The notes beneath the pieces were generated by a model, which was given only the letters and a program-made list of their open reading frames with translations, was not told the DNA's origin and did no database searches. Positions 56,793 through 64,000 of a DNA stretch of 64,000 nucleotides are shown piece after piece (the stretch's first letter is position 1; every line of letters begins with the position of its first letter). The DNA comes from Methylophilus sp. DW102 (lineage in GTDB: Bacteria; Pseudomonadota; Gammaproteobacteria; Burkholderiales; Methylophilaceae): assembly GCF_037076555.1 (NCBI RefSeq), contig NZ_AP029023.1, forward strand, positions 2,953,313-3,017,312. The letters are read 5' to 3'. The position numbers and the translations under genes are program-made.

Positions 56793-58729
56793 GCTGCTGC
56801 AATATCGCCAGACTGGCTCTGCTTTTTCTGTTTACGCTTGAGATAAACCATCAACAAAGAAATTGTGGCAGGGGTAATCCCCTGGATGCGACTGGCTTGG
56901 CCAATTGTTTCCGGTTTCTGTGCCAGCAGTTTTTGCCGCGCTTCAATACTCAAGCCATGCACATCATTATAATCGATAGTATCGCCCAACTTGACGTGCT
57001 CACTATTTTTTTGGCGTGAAATTTCCTCATTTTGGCGATCAATATAGCCTTGATACTTGGCAGCAATTTCTACTTGCTCCATCACATCTTCGGCCAACAC
57101 TTCAGAGGAGGGAACAATCTCCAGCAATGATTGATAACTCACTTCTGGACGCCGTAATAATTCAAACAACGAATACTCATGCTCCAAAGCTTTACCAAAA
57201 ACCAACGTTTGTGTTTCACGTGAAACAATTTTATTTTGGCTATTGCCCAGGGGTTGACCTTGGTCAGGCTGTAAAAACGTGCGCTTCAATCTTGCTTGCT
57301 CACGCGTGATCGCTTCCTGTTTTTTACAGAAGGCCGCCCAGCGCTCATCATCAACCAACCCCAATTGACGACCGACTTCGGTCAAGCGTATATCTGCATT
57401 ATCTTCACGCAACTGCAAGCGGTACTCTGCACGGCTAGTAAACATCCGGTATGGCTCATTCACCCCCGTTGTAATCAGATCATCCACCAACACGCCTAGA
57501 TAGGCTTGTTCACGGGAGGGACACCAACCATCTTTATCCTGCGCATAAAGTGCGGCATTTGCACCTGCCAACAACCCTTGTGCTGCCGCCTCTTCATAAC
57601 CGGTTGTCCCATTGATCTGTCCGGCAAAAAACAAGCCTTGCACAGCCTTGGTTTCGAGAGTCGACTTTAATCCTCTTGGATCGTAATAGTCGTATTCAAT
57701 GGCGTATCCGGGGCGCAAGATATGCGCCTGCTCCAGCCCGCGAATCGAACGCACCAACGATAACTGAATGTCAAATGGCAAACTGGTGGAAATGCCGTTC
57801 GGATAGATCTCATGGGTGGTCAACCCCTCAGGCTCAAGAAATACCTGATGAGACTCTTTGTCGGCAAAGCGATGAATTTTGTCTTCAACAGAGGGGCAAT
57901 AACGCGGGCCCACACCTTCAATCACACCCGTGTACATCGGCGAACGATCCAATCCACTGCGGATAATGTCATGCGTCTGCTGATTGGTATGCGTAATCCA
58001 ACAAGGTAACTGTTGCGGATGCTGGGCTATATTACCCAAAAAGGAGAACACCGGCACTGGTGTATCACCAGGCTGCTCAGTCATCACACTGTAATCAATG
58101 GTTCTACCATCAATACGTGGTGGTGTTCCAGTTTTTAGCCGGCCAGCCGGGAGACCAATTTCTCTTAGCCTAGCCGCCAGGGAGATTGCGGGCGGGTCTC
58201 CGGCACGCCCGGCGCTATAACTTTGCAAACCCACATGCACCAAGCCACCCAAAAATGTCCCTGCAGTGAGCACCACCGACTTTGCATAGAAACGCAAACC
58301 AATCTGCGTTACCACTCCCGCAGCGCGATGATTCTCAAGAATGATATCGTCTACAGCCTGCTGAAACAGCCACAAATTTTGCTGGTTCTCCAGACGGCGT
58401 CGAATGGCCGCCTTGTACAAAATGCGATCGGCTTGCGCACGCGTGGCACGCACAGCCGGGCCTTTACTAGAATTCAAGATACGAAACTGGATACCTCCCT
58501 CATCAGTGGCGGCCGCCATGGCGCCACCGAGGGCATCAACCTCTTTGACCAGGTGACCCTTGCCTATGCCACCAATAGAAGGGTTACAGGACATTTGCCC
58601 CAGAGTTTCAATGTTGTGGCTCAACAAGAGGGTTTTTTGACCCATACGGGCAGCCGCCAGCGCAGCCTCGGTGCCGGCATGCCCACCACCCACCACAATG
58701 ACATCGAATCGATCAGGAAAGTCCATCAT
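56789..58729 (-). CDS. mnmG: tRNA uridine 5-carboxymethylaminomethyl modification enzyme, FAD subunit
   Basis: With MnmE it makes cmnm5U34 in tRNA. 646 residues; FAD-binding [19 protein letters not shown] (12-30), [11 protein letters not shown] (about 157-167) and conserved C-terminal YIDRQNEEI region. Two ATG codons at 58729 and 58726; either gives the same protein. A perfect parS site lies inside the gene (57212-57227). It is separated from mnmE here by the cytochrome c''/b pair; in many relatives mnmG and mnmE are closer or adjacent. Confidence 0.97.
   Translation of the reverse strand: MMDFPDRFDVIVVGGGHAGTEAALAAARMGQKTLLLSHNIETLGQMSCNPSIGGIGKGHLVKEVDALGGAMAAATDEGGIQFRILNSSKGPAVRATRAQADRILYKAAIRRRLENQQNLWLFQQAVDDIILENHRAAGVVTQIGLRFYAKSVVLTAGTFLGGLVHVGLQSYSAGRAGDPPAISLAARLREIGLPAGRLKTGTPPRIDGRTIDYSVMTEQPGDTPVPVFSFLGNIAQHPQQLPCWITHTNQQTHDIIRSGLDRSPMYTGVIEGVGPRYCPSVEDKIHRFADKESHQVFLEPEGLTTHEIYPNGISTSLPFDIQLSLVRSIRGLEQAHILRPGYAIEYDYYDPRGLKSTLETKAVQGLFFAGQINGTTGYEEAAAQGLLAGANAALYAQDKDGWCPSREQAYLGVLVDDLITTGVNEPYRMFTSRAEYRLQLREDNADIRLTEVGRQLGLVDDERWAAFCKKQEAITREQARLKRTFLQPDQGQPLGNSQNKIVSRETQTLVFGKALEHEYSLFELLRRPEVSYQSLLEIVPSSEVLAEDVMEQVEIAAKYQGYIDRQNEEISRQKNSEHVKLGDTIDYNDVHGLSIEARQKLLAQKPETIGQASRIQGITPATISLLMVYLKRKQKKQSQSGDIAAA
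57212..57227. promoter_or_regulatory. parS site 1 (inside mnmG)
   Basis: TGTTTCACGTGAAACA, the perfect 16-bp palindrome bound by chromosomal ParB proteins. It lies in coding sequence about 1.9 kb from the parB start and about 6.6 kb from the DnaA box. Confidence 0.97.
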
Positions 58730-58828
58730 AAAGAATCTTGAACTGTTTGATTTAAAAAGATTTATGATTTTAGCTTAAACTTACTAAATGGTCATTTAAA
58801 TCACTGCATTGTTACACCTAAACTATGA

Positions 58829-58859
58829 TTTAATACAATGTATTTACGGTTTAATACAA
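58829..58859 (+). repeat. direct repeat upstream of the cytochrome c'' gene
   Basis: TTTAATACAA at 58829-58838 and again at 58850-58859, 21 bp apart (two helical turns), about 80-110 bp before the start codon. Such phased repeats often bind an activator. The gap (58730-58936) holds no gene and is strongly A/T-rich. Confidence 0.5.
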
Positions 58860-58936
58860 ATCAATAACAAGCAGGCCATATTTGCTTAACATAACAAGAA
58901 TAGAATTTTTCCTAAAACAACCAAGGAGCTATTACC

Positions 58937-59371
58937 ATGAAAATCAAAACAATCATTGCCGTATTCGGGGTTCTTTTTTCTGCGCACGCATTGGCTGATG
59001 TCACCAATGCAGAAAAACTGGTATACAAATATACCAACATTGCACACTCTGCAAACTCCATGTACGAAGCCCCCTCCATTACTGATGGTAAAATTTTCTT
59101 TAACCGCAAATTCAAAACACCTAGTGGTAAAGAAGCGGCATGTGCCTCTTGCCACACTAACAACCCTGCAAACGTTGGCAAGAACATCGTCACTGGCAAA
59201 GAAATCCCTCCACTGGCACCACGCGTGAATACCAAGCGCTTTACCGATATTGATAAAGTAGAAGAAGAGTTCACCAAGCACTGCAATGATATTTTGGGTG
59301 CAGACTGCTCACCTTCAGAAAAGGCAAACTTTATCGCTTATCTGTTAACCGAAACAAAACCTAGCAAATAA
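58937..59371 (+). CDS. cytochrome c''
   Basis: Periplasmic monohaem cytochrome, 144 residues with a 20-residue signal peptide (cleavage after ALA) and a 124-residue mature part. The haem motif CASCH falls at mature 49-53; His95 is the distal ligand and Cys96-Cys104 the disulfide. This fits the Methylophilus methylotrophus protein, in which, as I recall, His95 leaves the haem on reduction and the change is coupled to proton uptake. The match in length and key residues is close enough to identify the protein. AAGGAG lies before the ATG. Four nucleotides separate its stop from the cytochrome b gene, so the two form an operon. Confidence 0.93.
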   Translation: MKIKTIIAVFGVLFSAHALADVTNAEKLVYKYTNIAHSANSMYEAPSITDGKIFFNRKFKTPSGKEAACASCHTNNPANVGKNIVTGKEIPPLAPRVNTKRFTDIDKVEEEFTKHCNDILGADCSPSEKANFIAYLLTETKPSK

Positions 59372-59375
59372 TTCA

Positions 59376-59960
59376 ATGCTACGTTACGTATGGGATCCGT
59401 TTATACGGATCTTCCATTGGTCACTGGTCGCGGCGTTTGCTTATGCCTTTTATACGCACGACTCGATGTGGGATCGGCTACATCATGCTTATGCGGGTTA
59501 TGTGGCCGGCACTCTGATCGTGGCGCGCATTATCTGGGGCATTATTTCCACAGGTTATGCCAACTTTCATAGCTTCCCGCTGAACCCTGTGTGGGCGCTG
59601 AAGCATCTCTACAAGCTTATCCATGGAACAGCCAAGCACTATATCGGCCACAACCCTACAGGTGCGATAGCAATTTATGCGATGCTGGGCCTAGGCATCC
59701 TGACGGTAGGTTCCGGCTGCATTGTTTATAACAATGGCTGGGACTTTATTGATGATGAAATGGCCAAAACCTTACATCACTATGTGACCTGGACATGGCT
59801 GGGTGTGGTGGTGGTCCATGTCTTCGGTGTGATATTTGAAAGCATCATCAATCGTGATAACCTGATCTGGGCGATGATTACAGGGTGTAAACGCGTATGC
59901 AGTATTGAAGAACGGTTTGACCAAAAAAACACACCGTTCCCCCGAAAAAAAACCCGCTGA
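59376..59960 (+). CDS. b-type membrane cytochrome, probable partner of cytochrome c''
   Basis: 194-residue membrane protein of the cytochrome b561 / Ni-Fe hydrogenase cytochrome b type. Four hydrophobic helices; histidines in VWDPFIRIFHWSLV (about 14), LHHAYAGYV (about 36-37) and TLHHYVTW / VHVFGVIFE in the last two helices can bind two haems. Such proteins exchange electrons between the quinone pool and periplasmic cytochromes c; here the client is cytochrome c'', encoded just upstream. The C-terminal tail (KRVCSIEERFDQKNTPFPRKKTR) is cytosolic and basic. Its TGA stop is in the loop of the terminator. Confidence 0.82.
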   Translation: MLRYVWDPFIRIFHWSLVAAFAYAFYTHDSMWDRLHHAYAGYVAGTLIVARIIWGIISTGYANFHSFPLNPVWALKHLYKLIHGTAKHYIGHNPTGAIAIYAMLGLGILTVGSGCIVYNNGWDFIDDEMAKTLHHYVTWTWLGVVVVHVFGVIFESIINRDNLIWAMITGCKRVCSIEERFDQKNTPFPRKKTR

Positions 59961-59971
59961 TGCGGGTTTTT
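59945..59971. terminator. bidirectional terminator shared by the cytochrome b gene and mnmE
   Basis: Stem ACCCGC / GCGGGT with loop TGAT, A- and T-runs on both sides. The stop codon of the cytochrome b gene (59958-59960) is the loop itself, and the mnmE stop abuts the T-run. Confidence 0.88.
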
Positions 59972-61325
59972 ATTTACCTATACAAAAACGACTGAATATT
60001 TCCCCAAGCAAATCATCCGGCGTAAACTCGCCAGTGATGCTACCCAACGCCTCTTGTGCGCAACGCAACTCTTCTGCAATAAGCTCAGCAACATGCATTT
60101 GGCTCATCGCATGACTTAAGTGCTCTGATACGGCTTGCAAAGCCTTCAAGTGTCTAGCCCTTGCCATAAACACACCTTCTCCACCAGGTTGATAACCAAT
60201 CATCTCCAGCAAGGTTTTTTGCAACAAGGGAATACCTAGACCTGTCTTGGCTGATAAAAACACGTGCTGCTCATGATCAATAATATCAGTGCGCGATGTT
60301 TCACGTGAAACATCTATCTTGTTATGCACCCAAACTTTTTTGACCTGACTCGGTAACTTTTCAAGAATGGATTTTTCAAATGTACCAATGCCATGCTGAC
60401 TATCCACAAGTAACAAGGCCACATGCGCACTTGCAATCGCTTTCCAGGTCCGGGCTATGCCAAATTGCTCCACGGTATCTTCGGTCTCACGCAAACCTGC
60501 CGTATCAATGATATGCAAAGGCACGCCCTGGATTTGAATGACGTTTTTGATGGTGTCACGTGTCGTACCTGCTATCGGTGTCACAATCGCCACATCTTCA
60601 CCAGATAAGGCATTTAATAAACTGGACTTGCCAACATTAGGCTGTCCAACCAACACCACGTTCATGCCTTCGCGCAACAAAGCACCCTGTTTTGCCTGGT
60701 GGAAAATTCTTTGCAAGGTGACCTGATTTTGTTGAAGCTTTTCCAACACTCGCCCCTGCGTGATGAAATCAATCTCTTCCTCAGGAAAGTCCAGGCAAGC
60801 CTCGACATACATGCGCAAATCAATCAATTGATGCAACAAGTCCTGTATGGCATTAGAAAACTCACCAGATAACGATCTAACTGCACTGCGGGCTGCTTCC
60901 TCAGTCGAGGCATTGATCAGATCAGCCACTGCTTCAGCTTGGGCCAGATCCAGTTTGTCATTCAAATATGCGCGTTGTGTAAACTCGCCGGCCACGGCGT
61001 GGCGTGCACCGCATTCGATGCAACGCGCAAGCAAGATTTGCATCAACGCAGTCCCGCCATGCGCCTGTAGCTCAAGCACATCTTCACCTGTATACGAATG
61101 AGGATTGGGGAAATAAATCGCAATACCACGATCTATTAATACACCGTCGGCTTGTAGAAAAGAAAGATATGCTGCGTGACGCGGGGGAGGGCAGTGCCCG
61201 AGAATTTGAGCAGCAATACTGGCTGCTAGCGGGCCGGAGACCCTGACGACACCAATGCCGCCTGCACCGGGGGCGGTTGCAATCGCGGCAATGGTATCGT
61301 TGGCAATCGGAAGATTATTTGCCAT
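59970..61325 (-). CDS. mnmE: tRNA uridine modification GTPase MnmE
   Basis: GTPase partner of MnmG in U34 modification. 451 residues: N-terminal formyl-THF-binding domain ([23 protein letters not shown]), helical domain, and a G domain with [14 protein letters not shown] (about 222-235), TTRD switch (AGTTRDT), DTAG and NKID. The C-terminus FSRFCIGK carries the essential CIGK. A perfect parS site (60297-60312) lies inside. Its start overlaps the end of yidC by 11 nt. Confidence 0.97.
   Translation of the reverse strand: MANNLPIANDTIAAIATAPGAGGIGVVRVSGPLAASIAAQILGHCPPPRHAAYLSFLQADGVLIDRGIAIYFPNPHSYTGEDVLELQAHGGTALMQILLARCIECGARHAVAGEFTQRAYLNDKLDLAQAEAVADLINASTEEAARSAVRSLSGEFSNAIQDLLHQLIDLRMYVEACLDFPEEEIDFITQGRVLEKLQQNQVTLQRIFHQAKQGALLREGMNVVLVGQPNVGKSSLLNALSGEDVAIVTPIAGTTRDTIKNVIQIQGVPLHIIDTAGLRETEDTVEQFGIARTWKAIASAHVALLLVDSQHGIGTFEKSILEKLPSQVKKVWVHNKIDVSRETSRTDIIDHEQHVFLSAKTGLGIPLLQKTLLEMIGYQPGGEGVFMARARHLKALQAVSEHLSHAMSQMHVAELIAEELRCAQEALGSITGEFTPDDLLGEIFSRFCIGK
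60297..60312. promoter_or_regulatory. parS site 2 (inside mnmE)
   Basis: TGTTTCACGTGAAACA, identical to site 1, about 3.1 kb from it and about 3.5 kb from the DnaA box. The two sites bracket the cytochrome c''/b genes. Confidence 0.97.
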
Positions 61326-62916
61326 GCCCTTTTTTCGCCAGCGCTTCGGCGTGGATCATGCGATTAATTGCCCATTGTTGCCAGATAGACAGGATATTGT
61401 TGACCAACCAGTACAACACCAATCCGGCAGGAAAGAAGAAGAAGAATACGCTGAACAACACAGGCATAATCTTCATCACTTTGGCTTGAATCGGATCAGT
61501 AGGTGGTGGATTCAAGAAGGTTTGGATAATCATGGTGGCACCCATCAATATAGGCAACACAAAATAGGGATCGGTGGCAGACAGATCCTGTATCCAGCCA
61601 AAAAATGGGGCATGACGTAATTCTACAGAGCCCAACAATACCCAATATAAGGAAATAAACACCGGGATTTGCACCAGTATGGGCAAGCAACCACCCATAG
61701 GGTTAATTTTTTCGGTGCGATACATTTCCATCATGGCTTGCTGCAGCTTTTGCTTGTCGTCGCCAAACTTGTCTTTCAGTGCCTGCATGCGTGGAGCAAT
61801 TTCACGCAAATGCGCCATATTGCGGTAGCCAGAAGCAGACAGCTTGAAGAAGGCAGCTTTGATGAAGATGGTCAGCATAATAATCGACACACCCCAGTTT
61901 TTCACCAGATCGTGGATATGACTCAACAACCACATTAACGGTTTGGCAATCACGGTCAAAATGCCGTAATCGACCACATATTCCAAGCCAGGCGCCGTCG
62001 CTTCCAAGGCTTGGTGAACTTGCGGTCCACTGAATAATTTTGCGTCTACTGTTTTAATTGTCCCTGGTGCAATTTCGCCTACAGGCAAAATGGTACCAAT
62101 TGAGAAGTCATGCTCACTGAGTTTTGTCGTGTAAAACTTGCGTTCAGATTTTGATTGTGGAATCCAGGCGCTGACAAAGTAATGTTGTACCAAGCCAATC
62201 CAACCATCTTTAGCATTGATAGAAACGTCCTTTTTGGCCATTTCATCAAATTTCACCTTGTTGTACTTGTCTGCTTGGGTGAAATAAGCGCCCCCAGTAA
62301 AGGTCGGCATCATTTTAGAACCCTGATTGGATTCATTATCGTGAATGATTTGGTAATACACCGAAGGCGAAATGGCTTTTTCGCTGTTATTCTTAATTTC
62401 ATACAACACATCAATGACATATTCACCACGATGAAAGCGGTAAATCTTGTCTACTGCAATACCATTCTTCTCCGGGGCAGTTAAACGGATATCCAACGTT
62501 TGTTGATCCGCTTGCATTTGGTAGGTGCTAGCCTCAGAGGTAAAGCTTTCATAATGCGTAGGCAAGCCTTCACCCTTGAGGCCGGTTTGCGCAACATATA
62601 ATTTGTCTTTACTGCTATCACTCATCAACTCATAAGGGCCAGCGCCATTATCTGCTTTATGTTCTAACAAGGATAATTGACGTAAATCACCGCCGGCAGT
62701 GTCAATAACCGCCGAATAACGATCAGTTGTGACGGCGATACGTGTGCCTTTGTTTAAATGAAAGCCATCTACCTGCGGTTTATCAGCAGTTTCAGGCAGC
62801 GCTTGTGCCACTTGCTCGGCAGTTGGTTGTGGTGAATGGTCTTGTTGCCAGGCATCCCACAGCAACATGATGGAAAAAGAAAAAATCACGAACAGAATTA
62901 GACGGCGAGTATCCAT
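61315..62916 (-). CDS. yidC: membrane protein insertase YidC
   Basis: Inserts and folds inner-membrane proteins, alone or with SecYEG. 533 residues from the ATG at 62916: an N-terminal membrane helix ([19 protein letters not shown]), a large periplasmic domain (about 55-330) and five C-terminal helices with the conserved [19 protein letters not shown] (about 402-420) and [18 protein letters not shown]. The frame is open to 63015 but the added residues overlap yidD and are not like the family. Very weak ribosome site. Client proteins in this window include Fo subunits a and c. Confidence 0.96.
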   Translation of the reverse strand: MDTRRLILFVIFSFSIMLLWDAWQQDHSPQPTAEQVAQALPETADKPQVDGFHLNKGTRIAVTTDRYSAVIDTAGGDLRQLSLLEHKADNGAGPYELMSDSSKDKLYVAQTGLKGEGLPTHYESFTSEASTYQMQADQQTLDIRLTAPEKNGIAVDKIYRFHRGEYVIDVLYEIKNNSEKAISPSVYYQIIHDNESNQGSKMMPTFTGGAYFTQADKYNKVKFDEMAKKDVSINAKDGWIGLVQHYFVSAWIPQSKSERKFYTTKLSEHDFSIGTILPVGEIAPGTIKTVDAKLFSGPQVHQALEATAPGLEYVVDYGILTVIAKPLMWLLSHIHDLVKNWGVSIIMLTIFIKAAFFKLSASGYRNMAHLREIAPRMQALKDKFGDDKQKLQQAMMEMYRTEKINPMGGCLPILVQIPVFISLYWVLLGSVELRHAPFFGWIQDLSATDPYFVLPILMGATMIIQTFLNPPPTDPIQAKVMKIMPVLFSVFFFFFPAGLVLYWLVNNILSIWQQWAINRMIHAEALAKKGHGK

Positions 62917-62933
62917 AAGATTTCGTTTAAAAG

Positions 62934-63143
62934 TCAGGGTAGGGGGTCTACACCACCTGGATGCCAGGGATGACAACGACCGATGCGGCGTAAGGCTAAC
63001 ACACTCCCACGCCACGCACCATAGCGTTGCAAGGCCTCAATGGCATAGTGTGAACAGGTAGGGTGAAAACGACATTGTCTTCCCAACCAGGGACTGAGTC
63101 CCCATTGGTAACACTTGATCAAGAATATCAACAACGTCTTCAT
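62934..63143 (-). CDS. yidD: membrane protein insertion efficiency factor YidD
   Basis: 69-residue protein with an amphipathic N-terminus (MKTLLIFLIKCYQWGLSPWLG) and the conserved CRFHPTCSHYAIEALQRYG and RRIGRCHPWHPGG. YidD assists YidC-dependent insertion. The start is at 63143; an upstream ATG in frame adds ten residues and is less likely. Lies between rnpA and yidC in the usual order rpmH-rnpA-yidD-yidC. Confidence 0.94.
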   Translation of the reverse strand: MKTLLIFLIKCYQWGLSPWLGRQCRFHPTCSHYAIEALQRYGAWRGSVLALRRIGRCHPWHPGGVDPLP

Positions 63144-63156
63144 CGGCAAGAATTCA

Positions 63157-63507
63157 TCAGGAAGCATGCACATGCACGGATTTGCTTAAACGGCGTAGCA
63201 AAGTCTCTACATCTTGACGCACTTGAGCAAATTCACCTTGTTTGAACGGCTTACGCACTTGTACCACCACATCAAAACAAACAGGCGCAATTGCTGGGTG
63301 AGCACGCAAGACTTCTCGCAACACCCGTTTCATGTAATTGCGTCTGACCGCCAGTTTGGACACTTTTTTTGAAACAACCAGACCGTAGCGGTGATGTGAA
63401 AGCTGATTTGGTTTGATATTGGCAAATAACCATTCACCATAAAACCGCTTCCTGAAACTAAAAACGGATGAAAATTCATCCGTTTTTTTTAGCTTATACA
63501 ATGTCAT
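63157..63507 (-). CDS. rnpA: ribonuclease P protein component
   Basis: Protein subunit of RNase P, 116 residues. RNR-type conserved block KLAVRRNYMKRVLRE (about 51-65) and VVVQVRKPF; the N-terminus MTLYKLKKTDEFSSVF is the family's RLxxxxEFxxVF start. A hairpin with a T-run lies inside codons 6-17, which may act as an attenuator between rpmH and rnpA. Confidence 0.95.
   Translation of the reverse strand: MTLYKLKKTDEFSSVFSFRKRFYGEWLFANIKPNQLSHHRYGLVVSKKVSKLAVRRNYMKRVLREVLRAHPAIAPVCFDVVVQVRKPFKQGEFAQVRQDVETLLRRLSKSVHVHAS
63461..63490. terminator. hairpin with T-runs inside the 5' end of rnpA
   Basis: Stem ACGGATGAA / TTCATCCGT with a 2-nt (probably 4-nt) loop; on the minus strand a five-T run follows, so it has the form of an intrinsic terminator within codons about 6-17 of rnpA. 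Probably an attenuator that keeps RnpA well below ribosomal protein L34. Confidence 0.65.
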
Positions 63508-63538
63508 GCATTGAGTATCCGCAATGCATCGTCAGGGA

Positions 63539-63673
63539 TTACAGACCCAAACGTTTACGACCTTTAGCGCGACGAGCAGCAATCACTGCACGACCACCTT
63601 TGGTTTTCATACGTACCAGAAAGCCATGGGTACGTGCACGACGGGTTTTAGATGGTTGATAGGTACGTTTCAT
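63539..63673 (-). CDS. rpmH: 50S ribosomal protein L34
   Basis: 44 residues, [20 protein letters not shown] and then a basic tail ending KGRKRLGL, the standard L34 sequence. It starts the operon rpmH-rnpA-yidD-yidC-mnmE on the minus strand and lies next to the origin region. Confidence 0.98.
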   Translation of the reverse strand: MKRTYQPSKTRRARTHGFLVRMKTKGGRAVIAARRAKGRKRLGL

Positions 63674-64000
63674 TATTAAACTCCAGCCAAAAATGGCAAT
63701 TAAACTCTAATCCGGCAAGCTTGATTATTACGCTCAATATTTGCCGATTTCAAAAACCCTTAATTAAACATCAAATTCAGAGTTTATGTCAATGATTTTT
63801 TTTAATTTTTTATGATGGCGGGCTGTGGATAACTCGCCTTAAAACGTTTAGAATACCCAACAGATGGTCATGACAACAACCAAGACAAGACCACTTCTTC
63901 TGCCACTCTTTCCTGGCAATTATAACGAATAAATATTCAACACGCTGATCCCTCTTCGCGATCAATGCGTTGCAATTACTTTTAAAAAAGCACTGGAGCA
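63674..64000. other. non-coding rpmH upstream region, edge of oriC
   Basis: 327 bp without a gene, between rpmH and the window end. It holds a very A/T-rich block (about 63788-63812, mostly T and A) that could be the unwinding element and a perfect DnaA box. In most betaproteobacteria dnaA and oriC lie just beyond rpmH, so the origin is expected here or immediately to the right. The rpmH promoter should also be here; I did not find a clear consensus. Confidence 0.7.
63824..63832. promoter_or_regulatory. DnaA box
   Basis: TGTGGATAA (TTATCCACA on the minus strand), a perfect DnaA-binding sequence next to the A/T-rich block. Only one perfect box is visible in the window; more are expected to the right. 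Confidence 0.8.

Noticed and set aside
62917..63015. 33-codon N-terminal extension of YidC
   Set aside because: Overlaps the yidD coding region and lacks family resemblance; the canonical membrane-anchor start is the ATG at 62916.

Overview
The window reads as chromosomal DNA of a methylotrophic betaproteobacterium of the family Methylophilaceae, most likely Methylophilus or a close relative. The strongest single clue is the protein at 58937-59371. Its predicted mature form (124 residues, haem motif CASCH, His95, Cys96 and Cys104 in mature numbering) matches what I recall of cytochrome c'' of Methylophilus methylotrophus. A lanthanide-type PQQ methanol dehydrogenase (XoxF) at 11412 and the betaproteobacterial order rpe-gph-trpE agree with this.

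Layout from the left. 1-9.2 kb: the start of trpE, then gph and rpe on the minus strand; hemA-prfA-(unknown gene)-alkC-like-prmC, a HAD phosphatase, and metX-metW on the plus strand. 9.2-13.8 kb: a methanol-oxidation locus in which a sigma-54 activator of the AcoR type is divergent from xoxF and a c551-type cytochrome. A perfect sigma-54 promoter and a perfect inverted repeat (probable activator site) lie between them. 13.8-24.7 kb: an AmpG-type permease, a 684-bp palindrome-rich repeat element with no gene, xthA/pyrE, a pseudouridine synthase, a GT51 transglycosylase with a long N-terminal extension, a TonB-like protein, mpl, thiE-thiD and tRNA-Gly(CCC). 24.8-30.4 kb: a two-partner secretion pair (TpsB transporter, TpsA exoprotein). 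30.5-47.1 kb: priA/argS, a SPOR protein, dsbA, a K+ channel, an SDR, an arylamine N-acetyltransferase, ettA, a small heat-shock protein behind a sigma-32-like promoter, an EAL-HDOD protein, glmS and glmU. 47.2-54.3 kb: the complete F1Fo ATP synthase operon atpIBEFHAGDC. 54.5-64 kb: the origin-proximal block parB-parA-rsmG-mnmG-[cytochrome c''-cytochrome b]-mnmE-yidC-yidD-rnpA-rpmH, ending in a non-coding stretch with a perfect DnaA box (edge of oriC). Two perfect 16-bp parS sites lie inside mnmG and mnmE. The origin is therefore at the right end, and most genes run leftward, with the replication fork.

Themes. Periplasmic methanol oxidation (xoxF plus cytochrome) has its own sigma-54 regulatory unit. 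Cell-wall synthesis and recycling recur (ampG, mpl, GT51 enzyme, glmS, glmU). Four genes with well-supported or plausible starts (hemA, metX, ampG, glmU) have a -10-like hexamer ending exactly 6 nt before the ATG and no Shine-Dalgarno sequence, which predicts leaderless transcripts. No insertion sequence, prophage, CRISPR array or rRNA operon was seen. All functional calls come from reading protein motifs and context by eye; no database search was run.
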